Made by a program: the position numbers and the translations under genes. Below, in pieces: positions 17,911-26,137 of a stretch of DNA of 64,000 bases; position 1 is the first letter of the stretch, and every line of letters starts with the position of its first letter. A model generated the notes under the pieces. It had not been told where the DNA came from, made no database searches, and was given only the letters and a program-made list of their open reading frames with translations. Source of the stretch: CAYUQT01 sp964446835 (lineage in GTDB: Bacteria > Planctomycetota > Phycisphaerae > UBA1845 > JAFGLZ01); contig CAYUQT010000014.1 of assembly GCA_964446835.1 (NCBI GenBank), positions 1 through 64,000 on the forward strand, in the 5' to 3' direction.

Positions 17911-18894
17911 ATGAAGCGATTGCTCCATCTTCCATCATGTCTGATTCTCCTCTGGTTGGGTACGAGCGGTGCCTTTGCAGGGCAGTCTCCGACAGCACCA
18001 TCTACTCCCATCGTCGTGCAGCCTGAATCCTTGCCTGGGATGCTCGACGGTGCGAGTCGCACGCCCGGCCTTGTGTTGCTGGACGGCCGTAGTCTGAACG
18101 ATTTCCAGACCCGGCATGTCTCCGGGGCCCTATGGGTGAATATCTCGGAGTGGAAAGCCGCCAGCCTCAAGGCAGGTGTCTTCCCAAGTCCGGCCTCGTG
18201 GCGTGAACGACTCAGCACCTTGGGCATTGGCGGCAACAGTCCCGTGGTGGTCTACGACGATGGAAACATGAGTGACGCCGCCCGTCTCTGGTTCCTCCTG
18301 CAACTGCTCGGCGTAAAGAATGCAGGCGTGGTCAACGGCGGCTTTCCGGAACTTGCCCCGCTGATCGACAGCGGGAAGATCAACGTCGTCACCGGCCGTT
18401 CCGACACCGACCACCGCAAGGTCGAGACAGACTCCGTCGCTCCTTCGGCCTGCAGAGTCAACTTCGCCGACAAGGACACTGTGCGCAAGGCCATCGACAG
18501 CAAGTCGGCCGTCATCCTCGACGTCCGCAGCGAGGCCGAATATGCAGGCACGGACCAGGAGAAGAATCCACGCCACGGCCACCTGCCGAACGCCATCAAC
18601 CTTCCGCACTACCGGCTTCTCGATACCAAGGACAATCCTCCCACGCTCAAGTCGAAGGGACGCCTCAAGTCGCCTGTAGAACTCCGTCGAATCTTCGAAC
18701 AGGCCGGTCTGACCACGCAGAACCCCGTCATCACCCATTGTCAGAGTGGCGGGCGGGCCTCTTTGGCTGCGTTGGCGCTGATCCACGCCGGTTACGGCCA
18801 GGTCGCCAACTACTATCCGAGCTTCGCCGACTGGGCGGCCGACGCACAGGCCCCACTGACCCAGCCGCCACGCACGAGCGCTGCAAAGGATTAG
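17911..18894 (+). CDS. Exported tandem-rhodanese sulfurtransferase
   Basis: A 327-residue protein with a Sec signal peptide (cleavage near GAFAGQ, about residue 23) and two rhodanese domains, as in thiosulfate/3-mercaptopyruvate sulfurtransferases. The second domain has the active-site loop THCQSGGRAS with the catalytic Cys. The first has VVVYDDGNMSDAARLW and lacks it, as is normal for the structural half. The VILDVRSEAEYAG and RHGHLPNAINL segments are conserved family motifs. GAGAAGGAG precedes the ATG at 17911, which decides the start over longer in-frame options. It is divergent from the kinase, with a 252-bp shared gap. Export suggests a periplasmic sulfur role. Confidence 0.88.
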   Translation: MKRLLHLPSCLILLWLGTSGAFAGQSPTAPSTPIVVQPESLPGMLDGASRTPGLVLLDGRSLNDFQTRHVSGALWVNISEWKAASLKAGVFPSPASWRERLSTLGIGGNSPVVVYDDGNMSDAARLWFLLQLLGVKNAGVVNGGFPELAPLIDSGKINVVTGRSDTDHRKVETDSVAPSACRVNFADKDTVRKAIDSKSAVILDVRSEAEYAGTDQEKNPRHGHLPNAINLPHYRLLDTKDNPPTLKSKGRLKSPVELRRIFEQAGLTTQNPVITHCQSGGRASLAALALIHAGYGQVANYYPSFADWAADAQAPLTQPPRTSAAKD

Positions 18895-19221
18895 ACAGCG
18901 GTGGTCGATGGATGTACCACCTGCCGCAGCGTCCGGCGACGGACACCCCTTAGCGTGCCACAGCCGAGTCGAACGCTACTCTCAATACCCACAGGCGCCG
19001 AACTACACCACCGCATCGACCGAATCCGAACCCGCCATTTCCTGGGTGTCACGCGGCGTGTGTGACTCCTGCGCCGTTTTGTCGTTTGCCGCTCGTCGCC
19101 TGTGAGGAGATGGGGGCCGGGGGATGGAGACGGGAGATACGGGATCGGGCATAGGGTGTGGGGGTGCATCGTCATGCCTGATCGGGGCTCATCATTGGGA
19201 TTGCGATGTTGGCTGTCGTTT

Positions 19222-19780
19222 AATGTCTCACTTTCGACACATATTTCACACGTTTGAGGAAGGACCGCCGCCCAAGAGGCACAAGGGTGAAGAAGCCAAA
19301 GAGGTCACACCTGTGGGGCGTGACATGGGCCGGCTGGACGGTGGTTGTCGGGACGTGGGGCCTCAGTCCTGTCGGGTGGTTTGTTGGGATTGAGCGTATC
19401 ACGTCGGGTATCCGGGCAGAGGACTGCCCGGCTCGGAGGGGCGAATGTCTCACTTTCGACACAGATATCACGCGGAGTGGGCGGTGGGGATCGGTCGATT
19501 GCGCCCACGGCCGGGAGGGCCGCATTGGGCCCAGCGTGCAGATCCGGAGTGGTCGTGTCGGCATATGTCACACTTCTGTCCCGTTTTTTCGCGTATTTCG
19601 GGTGAGGCTGAGGTCGGGGAATGGGGTTCCTTGGTACGTGTTCGATCTGGTTTGTCTGCATATGTCTCACTTTGTCCCATGATGTCACACGTTTCGAGTG
19701 GGGGGCCAGGTGGGGGAGAAGTCGCGTATTCTGAGTGTGCGTATCGGCGAATGTCTCACTTTCGACGCGTAGTATGCGCG
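19222..19780 (+). repeat. Cluster of five degenerate direct repeats
   Basis: Copies start at 19222, 19444, 19563, 19660 and 19750. Copies 1 and 2 are identical: AATGTCTCACTTTCGACAC; copy 5 differs by one base in this core. Copies 3 and 4 begin ATATGTC and end in GTCCC. Similarity extends to about 33-42 bp: copies 1 and 4 continue with CACACGTTTGAG and CACACGTTTCGAG. Spacings (222, 119, 97, 90 bp) are irregular and shrinking, so this is not a CRISPR array. The spacers are G-rich and not similar to each other. Confidence 0.75.
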
Positions 19781-20067
19781 CGTCGGGCGGGGCGGGAACC
19801 GAGTGGGGGTGGCGGGGACCGGTCGCTCGCGCGAGAAGGGGGCTGCGGGGATGTGGGCTGGGGTGCCGGGGCGGGCTGTTCGTTGTGGGGATGGACGGCG
19901 TAGCGGATTCGGGTTTCACGGATAACATTGTCTGCTCCTTGGCGTAGGGCGCTTCTGTTTGTCCCTGTGTGAGAAGGGGGACGGGGGGGTATCATGGTGC
20001 GTCGCGACACACTCTGCGTGACTACAGGTATTGGTCAGGCAAGCCTGACAAGGGGCATGAGGGGCAT

Positions 20068-20166
20068 ATGATGGGAGAGTACGGCGGCACTGTCGTGCAA
20101 CATGAGATTGATGGGATCTTGCAGGGGAATAGCTGCCCGAAGAGTTGCTGCTGTAAGTCACGTTGA
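20068..20166 (+). CDS. Possible 32-residue Cys-rich peptide
   Basis: A short frame starting ATGATGGG after AGGGGCAT and ending with a SCCCKSR-type tail holding four Cys in the last nine residues (CPKSCCCKSR). It ends 24 bases before the next gene. The ribosome site is only moderate and there is no family match I know, so it may be chance. Kept because of its position just ahead of a lipoprotein gene and its unusual Cys cluster. Confidence 0.25.
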   Translation: MMGEYGGTVVQHEIDGILQGNSCPKSCCCKSR

Positions 20167-20190
20167 GGCAGGTGCGGAGGGAGGTGGAAC

Positions 20191-20631
20191 ATGCGTATTG
20201 GATCCATTCACACCGTATCAGGGTTGCCGCTTGTCCTTGTCGTGACGGCCGGTTGCGTAGGTTTGGGTTCGGGATGTGCGGAGCAGTCAAGGACGGTCTT
20301 TGAATTCAAGGACCCCAAGATCTTTCTGCATGCCTATGAGGAACCGGCAAAGGTGAGATCCGGTTTGCGTACCGAGGGCCCCAGAATTCAGACCAGGGAT
20401 GAATTGGGAAACGCAAACGCCGACTTTGTCATAACCGGCATAGGTGTCGTGCACTGGGGATCGAGGGAAATCAACGTCACTAGAGAGAGCATTAACATCG
20501 ACGGCACCCTGATCGAGTCTCGAAATGAAGGATATCGCAATGTGGTGGCTGACAAGGATGGTAGCGTCAAGAAAGATCAGTTTATCCCTTTTGAACCGCG
20601 GCGGGGTTACCATCCAAACAAGAAGCCATAG
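20191..20631 (+). CDS. Small predicted lipoprotein
   Basis: A 146-residue protein of unknown function. A strong GGAGGT ribosome site precedes the ATG. The signal has a hydrophobic core (LPLVLVVTAGCVGL) and a lipobox-like GSGC, so the mature Cys is probably near residue 29; an earlier Cys at 22 is an alternative. The mature part (about 115 residues) contains FVITGIGVVHWGSREINVT and SINIDGTLIE, which look like beta strands. It has no recognised domain. It stands alone between the repeat-rich region and the transposase remnant. Confidence 0.6.
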   Translation: MRIGSIHTVSGLPLVLVVTAGCVGLGSGCAEQSRTVFEFKDPKIFLHAYEEPAKVRSGLRTEGPRIQTRDELGNANADFVITGIGVVHWGSREINVTRESINIDGTLIESRNEGYRNVVADKDGSVKKDQFIPFEPRRGYHPNKKP

Positions 20632-20806
20632 AAGCAGGAAGATAAGGCTGGGTCACCGAGGGGGATTGTTCCCTCCAGGGCGCCGCAGAACCGTTCGAAC
20701 GGAAACGAAGATGCGGCCAGTTCTTCCATGATAGGATCATCTGCGCGGCGCAACCGGGCGACTTTGCGTACCTAGAAGTGAACCGCCCGGAGGGCTGGCC
20801 AACCCG

Positions 20807-21286
20807 TTGAGTCCTTCGGTCATTCAGCAGGCATGCGCCGAGAGTCAGTATCACTGGCGTCAGCGATCGCTCGATCCCGTCACCACGAACCATCTGTTCA
20901 TCTTGCAGGTTCTCCATGGCAACACCGCCTGCACTCACATGCCCCATCTTACCGGTGTACGATTCACGACGGCGGCGTACTGCCAGGCCCGCATGCGGTT
21001 GCCCGGCGAAGTGTTGGAGAGGCTCGTTCGGCAGGTGGGTCAAGCCCTGGGACCGTGGGCCGAGGGGCTGAATCTCCGGCATGGGCATCGAAGGTGGAAG
21101 CCGGGCGGCTCCAGTTGCTCCGTGCCCGACACCCCTGCATTGCAGAGGCATCTCGGGTGCGAGGATGCCATCGGAACACGCCGCCGAATGCCCCCGCAGG
21201 CCGGTGGGTGTCTCGTCGCCCTGTTGCCTCCCACGGCAAACCGGGTATGCTCGATAGTAGACGGGCCTGGAGCGGCCGACCTTTAA
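20807..21286 (+). pseudogene. Truncated IS4-type transposase remnant
   Basis: The translated frame (about 160 residues) matches my recollection of the N-terminal part of IS4-family DDE transposases: QQACAESQYHWRQR, LFILQVLHGNTACTH, YCQARMRLP and then GHRRW...GGSSCSVPDTPALQRH. Intact proteins of this type are over 400 residues and have DGSS at the first catalytic aspartate; here it is GGSS. The frame loses similarity after about residue 130 and stops at 21286, and no C-terminal DDE part follows before the next gene starts at 21331. The reading frame continues upstream to about 20775 without a clear start. No terminal inverted repeats were identified. Confidence 0.7.
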
Positions 21287-21330
21287 CCCGGCGCCCATCC
21301 CCTCGTCGCCCGGGTCGGGAACCATCCACT

Positions 21331-22272
21331 ATGAACACAACCAGACGCTCCATGCTGACTCTGTCTCTGAGAACGGCGGTTCTCGCGTCGATCGTGGGGC
21401 TGCTCGGTTGCGGTCCCCAGCCGTTCCGGCTGACGCCCGAGTTCATCCTGCCCAAGACCGTCCACTCCACCCCATGGCTGCCCGATGGCGACGCCGTAAC
21501 GTATGACGCCAACAACGTGCAGGACTACCTGAAAGACGGTGTCCGTCCCGCGCTGGACTACGGCCTGTCCAAACTGATCCACGCGACCTATAGCCATAAC
21601 GCGAATCGCAAACGTCAGATGAGCGTGGACGTCTACGAGATGACCTGCCCCCTGGCGGCCTATGGCCTCTACTCCTGTCAGCGGCCGGACAAGGCCGAGG
21701 AAATCCGGCTCGGAGCCGACGGCTATTGGGGAGAGGGCAAACTCGGGTTCGTCAAGGAATCCATCTATGTCCTGGTCAAGCCGCCCGGCGACGCCGTGGG
21801 CGATATGGCGGCTGCCATGCTGATCGCCGGCTACGTCGACGGCCGGCTTCCGCTGCCGACATTGCCACCGGAGATGCTGGGCGTGTTTCCGCCCGAAGAC
21901 CTGATCGCCCATAGTCAGAAATACCTGGTCAAGGATCTTCTCGGGCACCCCTTCCTCGGCGGGGGGTGGCAGGCGAGCTATCGCTATCGAGGCGTTACCC
22001 ATGGCCTGTTCTTTATCACCTGCCAGGATTCCTCGGATGCCCTCCAGCGATACGAGAAGATCGCGGCACACGTTTCCGCAGACGGGCAGATTCTTCGCCA
22101 GGTCCCCGGTCTGGGCAGGGCCGCCTTCAGCGGAATGACCAAGGCGATCGGTCGCCTGTTCGTCGCTTGCGGCGAAACCTATGTCGTCGGAGCCATCGAA
22201 TGCTACGATGATGAACGATCGGTTCGCCTCGCTCGAACCATGATGGAGAATCTTGCTAAGCTGAAACTCTGA
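21331..22272 (+). CDS. DUF6599-like lipoprotein
   Basis: A 313-residue lipoprotein with signal and lipobox VGLLGC (Cys near residue 27). The mature protein resembles the DUF6599 family common in planctomycetes: MSVDVYEMTCPLAAYGLYSCQR is its most typical region, followed by a repeated domain ending LVKPPGD and a second half with LRQVPGLG. Function is unknown. The frame is open far upstream into the transposase remnant, but the ATG at 21331 gives a proper signal peptide. It begins a collinear run of seven genes up to 26068, with short gaps. Confidence 0.7.
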   Translation: MNTTRRSMLTLSLRTAVLASIVGLLGCGPQPFRLTPEFILPKTVHSTPWLPDGDAVTYDANNVQDYLKDGVRPALDYGLSKLIHATYSHNANRKRQMSVDVYEMTCPLAAYGLYSCQRPDKAEEIRLGADGYWGEGKLGFVKESIYVLVKPPGDAVGDMAAAMLIAGYVDGRLPLPTLPPEMLGVFPPEDLIAHSQKYLVKDLLGHPFLGGGWQASYRYRGVTHGLFFITCQDSSDALQRYEKIAAHVSADGQILRQVPGLGRAAFSGMTKAIGRLFVACGETYVVGAIECYDDERSVRLARTMMENLAKLKL

Positions 22273-22358
22273 GAGGACACAGTGACTCAACCGCTCGCGC
22301 TGCCGGGTGAGTCCTTTGCAGCGCGAGCCCAACAACCTAATTCCAGTGGAGGCCGGTC

Positions 22359-22697
22359 ATGCTCCAATGCAGTCAATGTGAGTTCTTCGTTCGAGGCCCG
22401 GGACCTCAGGTCGGGTTCCGATGCGATCCGTTCGGCACGATCAAGGAACCCGAATGCCTCGTGAAGTGGCAGCTCATCAAGTCGGGGGAACTGGCTCATA
22501 AGGTGGATCGTATGGTGCAAGCCTACGAGGCCACGATCCGACTCTACGAACGGCTGGCCCCCCTTCAGGAGAAGATGTTCCGCCACATGGAACGGGAGAT
22601 CGATGACTTCGACGAATCCGAGCGATGGAAGCTCGCCGACGACGATGAGAATGACGAGGAGAACCCAGACCAGAGCGACGACCCCCGTAAGGAGTAA
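22359..22697 (+). CDS. Conserved hypothetical with Cys motif and acidic tail
   Basis: A 112-residue cytoplasmic protein. The N-terminus has MLQCSQCEFF, then FRCDPFGTIKEPECLVKW, so four Cys that could bind one zinc ion. A helical middle (about residues 40-90) is followed by an acidic Asp/Glu/Asn-rich tail. There is no recognised function, though small proteins of this layout recur in planctomycetes as far as I recall. It lies 86 bases after the DUF6599-like gene and 110 bases before the next gene, same strand. Confidence 0.6.
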   Translation: MLQCSQCEFFVRGPGPQVGFRCDPFGTIKEPECLVKWQLIKSGELAHKVDRMVQAYEATIRLYERLAPLQEKMFRHMEREIDDFDESERWKLADDDENDEENPDQSDDPRKE

Positions 22698-22807
22698 CGG
22701 CCGTTCCGATCGTCCTCGGGGGGTATCCCGATGGTTCGCAGACCGATGTGCCGCCTGCTCACGGTGTTCGGCGATCGACCTTGTGAGGCATCCCGGATGG
22801 CAGTAGC

Positions 22808-23503
22808 ATGGTGGCCCGCATGAAGGTTCAGTATCTACATACGGGTGGGATCGCCCTGGTGGGTTTCCTCTGGTGTCTGGGGGGGTGCGCGGAGCACGAA
22901 CGGCTTAACCTGCTGCTCGACTGCACACCCGAACGCCTGGTCACCGAAGTCTCCACACCCCCGGAAGCGGCTGAGATCATCGACATGCGGATGCGGCAGA
23001 AGGCCGATCCGAGGCGGCAGAATTCGGACGATTGGCAATCGCTCGCCCGTTCGCTGGGGTTGGGTTACGGCGATTGCGACGACTGGGCCATCGCCTCGGC
23101 GGCGCTGCTCTCCGACGACGGCTATCCGCCCACCCTACTGATCGTGGGAACCGTTCGCGTTTTCGTCGATACGCAGAACCGGTTGACGCGACGTGGGTTC
23201 TGCCATGCCGTTCATCTGCTGAAACGCAACGGCCTCTATGGCGCCAACGGCATCAACAGCGGTGATCGCTTTGAACCCCAGTTTCAAACCGTCGAGGACG
23301 TGGTCCGACGCCTGCCCCTGATTCAGGACCGGTGGGAATTCTACAAGGTTGTCTCACTCGACGGCGCCGACATCGTCGGCAGCAATGGAAACCTTTTCGA
23401 CCTGCTCGCCGATCGCTACAAGGCAACGGCATGGGTTGACGTGAAGTATCCGCCGAAGGCAACGTCACAGATGGCTCAGCAAACAGCGAGGAATGGATCA
23501 TGA
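22808..23503 (+). CDS. Transglutaminase-like cysteine protease lipoprotein
   Basis: A 231-residue lipoprotein (lipobox LGGC). The mature part has GLGYGDCDDWAIASAALL, with Cys followed by acidic residues as in bacterial transglutaminase-like cysteine proteinases (LapG/BTLCP type), and RGFCHAVHLL supplying the catalytic His; an Asp may follow. It might cleave or cross-link a cell-envelope protein. Start is either ATG 22808 or ATG 22820, which gives a cleaner signal peptide (MKVQYLH). Its stop codon overlaps the next start in an ATGA arrangement, so translation is coupled with the GDPD gene. Confidence 0.65.
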   Translation: MVARMKVQYLHTGGIALVGFLWCLGGCAEHERLNLLLDCTPERLVTEVSTPPEAAEIIDMRMRQKADPRRQNSDDWQSLARSLGLGYGDCDDWAIASAALLSDDGYPPTLLIVGTVRVFVDTQNRLTRRGFCHAVHLLKRNGLYGANGINSGDRFEPQFQTVEDVVRRLPLIQDRWEFYKVVSLDGADIVGSNGNLFDLLADRYKATAWVDVKYPPKATSQMAQQTARNGS

Positions 23504-24360
23504 AAAACGGCTCGTACCTGATTCTGTTCGGACCGATTCTTTGGGCCACGTTGTCGTCTTTTCCCGTCATGGGACAGGAAGCCCAGAAGAAGAGCCCCCC
23601 CCTGGCGAAGGACATCATCAAAGCCGACCGCATCCTGATCATCGGCCACCGCGGGGCGAGCGCCTACGCACCCGAGAACACCCTCGCCGCCTTCAAGCTG
23701 GCCGTGGCGCAGAAGGCGGATCTGGTAGAGGATGACTACCAGGCTACCCAGGACGGAAAGCTGATCGTCCTGCACGACAGCACGGTCGACCGCACCACCG
23801 ACGCCATCAAGAAGTGGGGAGAGAAGAAGATCCTCGTGAAGACGCGAACGCTTGAGGACCTCCGCCAACTCGACGCCGGATCGTGGAAGGCGCCCAAGTA
23901 CGCCGGCGAGAAGCTCCCGACCTTCGCCGAAGCCGTTGAATGCATGCTCGAAGGGGCTGTGCCTCTCCTGGAACGAAAGGGGGGGACACCTGAACAGACG
24001 CTGGCTGAACTGAAGAGAATCGATGCCGTCGAGAAGGTTGTCGTCCAGAGCTTCGACTGGATGTTCCTGACCCAATTGCACAAGCTCGAACCGAAGATTA
24101 CCCTGGGGGCACTGGGCAGCAAGACCAAGCTGACCGATCGGCAGATCAAGGTGATCAAACAGACCGGTGCGTCGGTGGTGGGGTGGGGCAACGGCGAGAT
24201 CGATGCCGACGGGGTCAAGCTCGTGCAATCGGCCGGCTTGCGGTTGTGGGCGTGGACCGTTGACGACGAGAAGGAAATCCGCCGGCTCAAGGACCTCGGC
24301 GTCAACGGAATCATCACCAACCGTCCCGACACGACACGAAAGGTTGTCGAATCGCAGTAG
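23500..24360 (+). CDS. Exported glycerophosphodiester phosphodiesterase
   Basis: A 286-residue GDPD with an N-terminal signal peptide (cleavage near PVMGQE, residue 25). The enzyme family hydrolyses glycerophosphodiesters to glycerol 3-phosphate and an alcohol. The active site is recognisable: GHRGAS with the first His, APENTLAAF, VEDDYQATQDGKLIVLHD with acidic metal ligands and the second His, and the C-terminal WAWTVDDEKE and NGIITNRPD motifs. The usual VELDV element reads VEDDY. It overlaps the transglutaminase-like gene by four bases, and the next gene starts 28 bases downstream, so it sits in a tight operon. Confidence 0.9.
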   Translation: MKNGSYLILFGPILWATLSSFPVMGQEAQKKSPPLAKDIIKADRILIIGHRGASAYAPENTLAAFKLAVAQKADLVEDDYQATQDGKLIVLHDSTVDRTTDAIKKWGEKKILVKTRTLEDLRQLDAGSWKAPKYAGEKLPTFAEAVECMLEGAVPLLERKGGTPEQTLAELKRIDAVEKVVVQSFDWMFLTQLHKLEPKITLGALGSKTKLTDRQIKVIKQTGASVVGWGNGEIDADGVKLVQSAGLRLWAWTVDDEKEIRRLKDLGVNGIITNRPDTTRKVVESQ

Positions 24361-24388
24361 TGGACGCACGCCGTATCCGAGGTGGACC

Positions 24389-24661
24389 ATGAACAAGGCG
24401 AGCCGATCCATCACCCTCGTTCTGATCGGCGCCGGACTGACGTTCTACGGCTGCCATTCCGAGGAGAATCGCGCGCCGATCGACCCCAATCGCCCGCATT
24501 CGAGCGGTCAGTACGGGACCTCTCACCACCATTCTTTCTGGGGGTGGGGTTGGGGCGGCGGAGGCAGACGCAGTTACGGGCAGAGCGGAAGCAGCTTCCA
24601 CAGTTCCGGCAGCTCTTCCCGCGGCGGCTTCGGCAGCACCGGACACTCGGCGGGGGCCTGA
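24389..24661 (+). CDS. Small Gly/Ser/His-rich lipoprotein, YgiB-like tail
   Basis: A 90-residue lipoprotein (hydrophobic segment, then FYGC). The mature part is low complexity: an HHH and WGWGWGGGG patch, then Ser/Gly-rich repeats ending SSSRGGFGSTGHSAGA. In enterobacteria the YgiB family (DUF1190) ends in a similar RGGFG tail and is encoded directly before YgiC, a glutathionylspermidine synthase-like ligase. The same order holds here, the ligase start lying two bases after this stop codon. I infer that it plays the YgiB role, though overall it is much shorter. GAGGTGG precedes the ATG. Confidence 0.6.
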   Translation: MNKASRSITLVLIGAGLTFYGCHSEENRAPIDPNRPHSSGQYGTSHHHSFWGWGWGGGGRRSYGQSGSSFHSSGSSSRGGFGSTGHSAGA

Positions 24662-24662
24662 C

Positions 24663-25787
24663 ATGCGACGCAACTTTTGCACTCCCCGGGACAACTGGCA
24701 GGAGACGGTCGAGTCGCAAGGCTTCCACTACCACACCGTCGACGATCAACCCTATTGGGATGAATCCGCCTACTATGAATTCACCGCTGCCGAGGTCGAC
24801 ACTCTTGAGGCCGCCACCTATGCCCTCGATGAAATGTGCCTCCAGGCCGTCGACTCCGTCATCCAGGAGGGTCGTTTCGAACCCTTCCAGATCCCGCCGG
24901 AAGTCATCCCCTACATCCGGCAGAGCTGGGATCGTGACGAAATTACCATCTACGGCCGCTTCGATCTGGCGTTCGACGGGCGGCAGCCGCCCAAGTTGCT
25001 CGAATACAACGCCGACACGCCCACCTCGCTGCTCGAAGCGGCGGTTGTCCAGTGGTATTGGTTCAAAGACACGCACGAGGGGCTCGATCAGTTCAACTCG
25101 ATTCACGAGCGGCTCATCGAGGCCTGGAACGATGCGAAGGGCTTCCTGCAGGGGGTGATGTACTTCACCTCGCTCCGCGAGCACATGGAAGACTTTGTCA
25201 CGGTCAACTACCTTCGCGACACCGCCATCCAGGCCGGATGGCAGACCGACTATATCGCCATGGAAGACATCGGGTGGGATTCTGCTCGACAGCGATTCGT
25301 CGACCGGAGCGAAACCCCCATCCAGAGCCTCTTCAAGCTCTATCCCTGGGAATGGATGGTCCGCGAGCAGTTTGGCCCGCACATCCTGAACGACACCGTA
25401 AGCTGGCTCGAACCGCCGTGGAAGATGCTGTTGAGCAACAAGGCCATCCTGCCGATTTTGTACGAACTCTTTCCCGACAGCCCTTATCTGCTGCCAGCGG
25501 CGTTCGAGCCGATCGGCGATTCCTACGTTCGCAAGCCCATCCTGGCACGCGAGGGCGCGAACGTGGCGATCGTCCGCAACAACCAGATCGTCTATGAAAC
25601 AGAGGGCGACTACGGTGAACCCTATGTCTATCAGAGACTGTTTCCGCTCGTTGACTTCGGCGGCAACTTTCCCATTCTGGGAAGCTGGATGGTCAACGGA
25701 TACGCTTGCGGCATGGGCATTCGCGAAGATGTCAGCCCCGTAACAGGCAATACCAGCCGGTTTGTCCCCCACGTTTTCCGGAAATGA
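24663..25787 (+). CDS. Glutathionylspermidine synthase-like ligase (YgiC/YjfC)
   Basis: A 374-residue ATP-grasp ligase of the glutathionylspermidine synthase C-terminal family, without the amidase domain of E. coli Gss. Signatures are GRFDLAFDG, KLLEYNADTPTSLLEA (the ATP/Mg and substrate region), KLYPWEWMVREQFG, KAILPILYELFP, and RKPILAREGANV (ATP-grasp lysine and loop). YgiC/YjfC homologues do not make glutathionylspermidine; they are thought to ligate an amine or peptide, with the true substrate unsettled. It overlaps nothing but sits two bases from the upstream gene and 14 from DUF350, so one operon is clear. Confidence 0.88.
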   Translation: MRRNFCTPRDNWQETVESQGFHYHTVDDQPYWDESAYYEFTAAEVDTLEAATYALDEMCLQAVDSVIQEGRFEPFQIPPEVIPYIRQSWDRDEITIYGRFDLAFDGRQPPKLLEYNADTPTSLLEAAVVQWYWFKDTHEGLDQFNSIHERLIEAWNDAKGFLQGVMYFTSLREHMEDFVTVNYLRDTAIQAGWQTDYIAMEDIGWDSARQRFVDRSETPIQSLFKLYPWEWMVREQFGPHILNDTVSWLEPPWKMLLSNKAILPILYELFPDSPYLLPAAFEPIGDSYVRKPILAREGANVAIVRNNQIVYETEGDYGEPYVYQRLFPLVDFGGNFPILGSWMVNGYACGMGIREDVSPVTGNTSRFVPHVFRK

Positions 25788-25801
25788 AAGGACGGTGCAC
25801 G

Positions 25802-26068
25802 ATGTGGTCAGGTGACTGGTGTCCGGCGATTCTCGGGCAGGCGGTCTTTCACGAACACTCGATGGTCATGGGCATCGTGTGGTCGCTCGTTTTCGGGCTG
25901 ATCGGCATCATACTGACGATGCTGGGGTTCAAGATCTTCGACTGGATCACCCCAAAGATCGATGTCGAAACCGAACTCGCTCAGAAACAGAATATTGCCG
26001 TGGCGATCGTCTGCGCCGCCGTGATCGTGGGAATCAGCATTGTGATTGCCGCGGCCATTACGGGTTGA
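25802..26068 (+). CDS. DUF350 membrane protein
   Basis: An 88-residue protein with two hydrophobic helices (about residues 22-44 and 62-86) and a conserved short loop KIFDWITPKIDVETEL. This matches UPF0719/DUF350 (YjfL), usually a larger protein of repeated two-helix units that is encoded beside YjfC-type ligases; here it is a single half-size unit. It closes the ligase operon. Function in other bacteria is unknown; export or membrane partnership with the ligase is an inference. Confidence 0.8.
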   Translation: MWSGDWCPAILGQAVFHEHSMVMGIVWSLVFGLIGIILTMLGFKIFDWITPKIDVETELAQKQNIAVAIVCAAVIVGISIVIAAAITG

Positions 26069-26137
26069 TATCGCCACCCGACACACCGCAGCCGTGCGTT
26101 CAACCGTCAGGAAAAGGTCTTTAGGAGGATGTGTGGT

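Larger units (their letters stand above)
18895..20190. other. 1.3-kb region almost free of genes, with repeats
   Basis: Between the rhodanese and the small lipoprotein lie about 1.3 kb with no frame that has a good ribosome site plus a recognisable product, other than a doubtful 32-residue frame at 20068. The plus strand is strikingly rich in G and T, with many GGGG runs (for example around 19100-19140, 19790-19890 and 19970-19990). Five degenerate direct repeats occur between 19222 and 19780. The stretch is followed within 700 bp by a transposase remnant, so a decayed mobile or repeat-rich segment is likely. Confidence 0.6.

Noticed and set aside
19222..19780. CRISPR array
   Set aside because: Repeats are degenerate, only five, with irregular spacing of 90-222 bp and no cas genes near.
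19254..19903. Proteins in the repeat region (142 and 152 codon frames)
   Set aside because: Low-complexity, Arg/Gly/Trp-rich translations without ribosome sites; the shared MSHF peptide is only the repeat translated in different frames.
23346..23365. Sixth copy of the 19-bp repeat near TTGTCTCACTCGACG
   Set aside because: It lies inside the transglutaminase-like coding region and matches only the middle of the repeat, so chance is enough.
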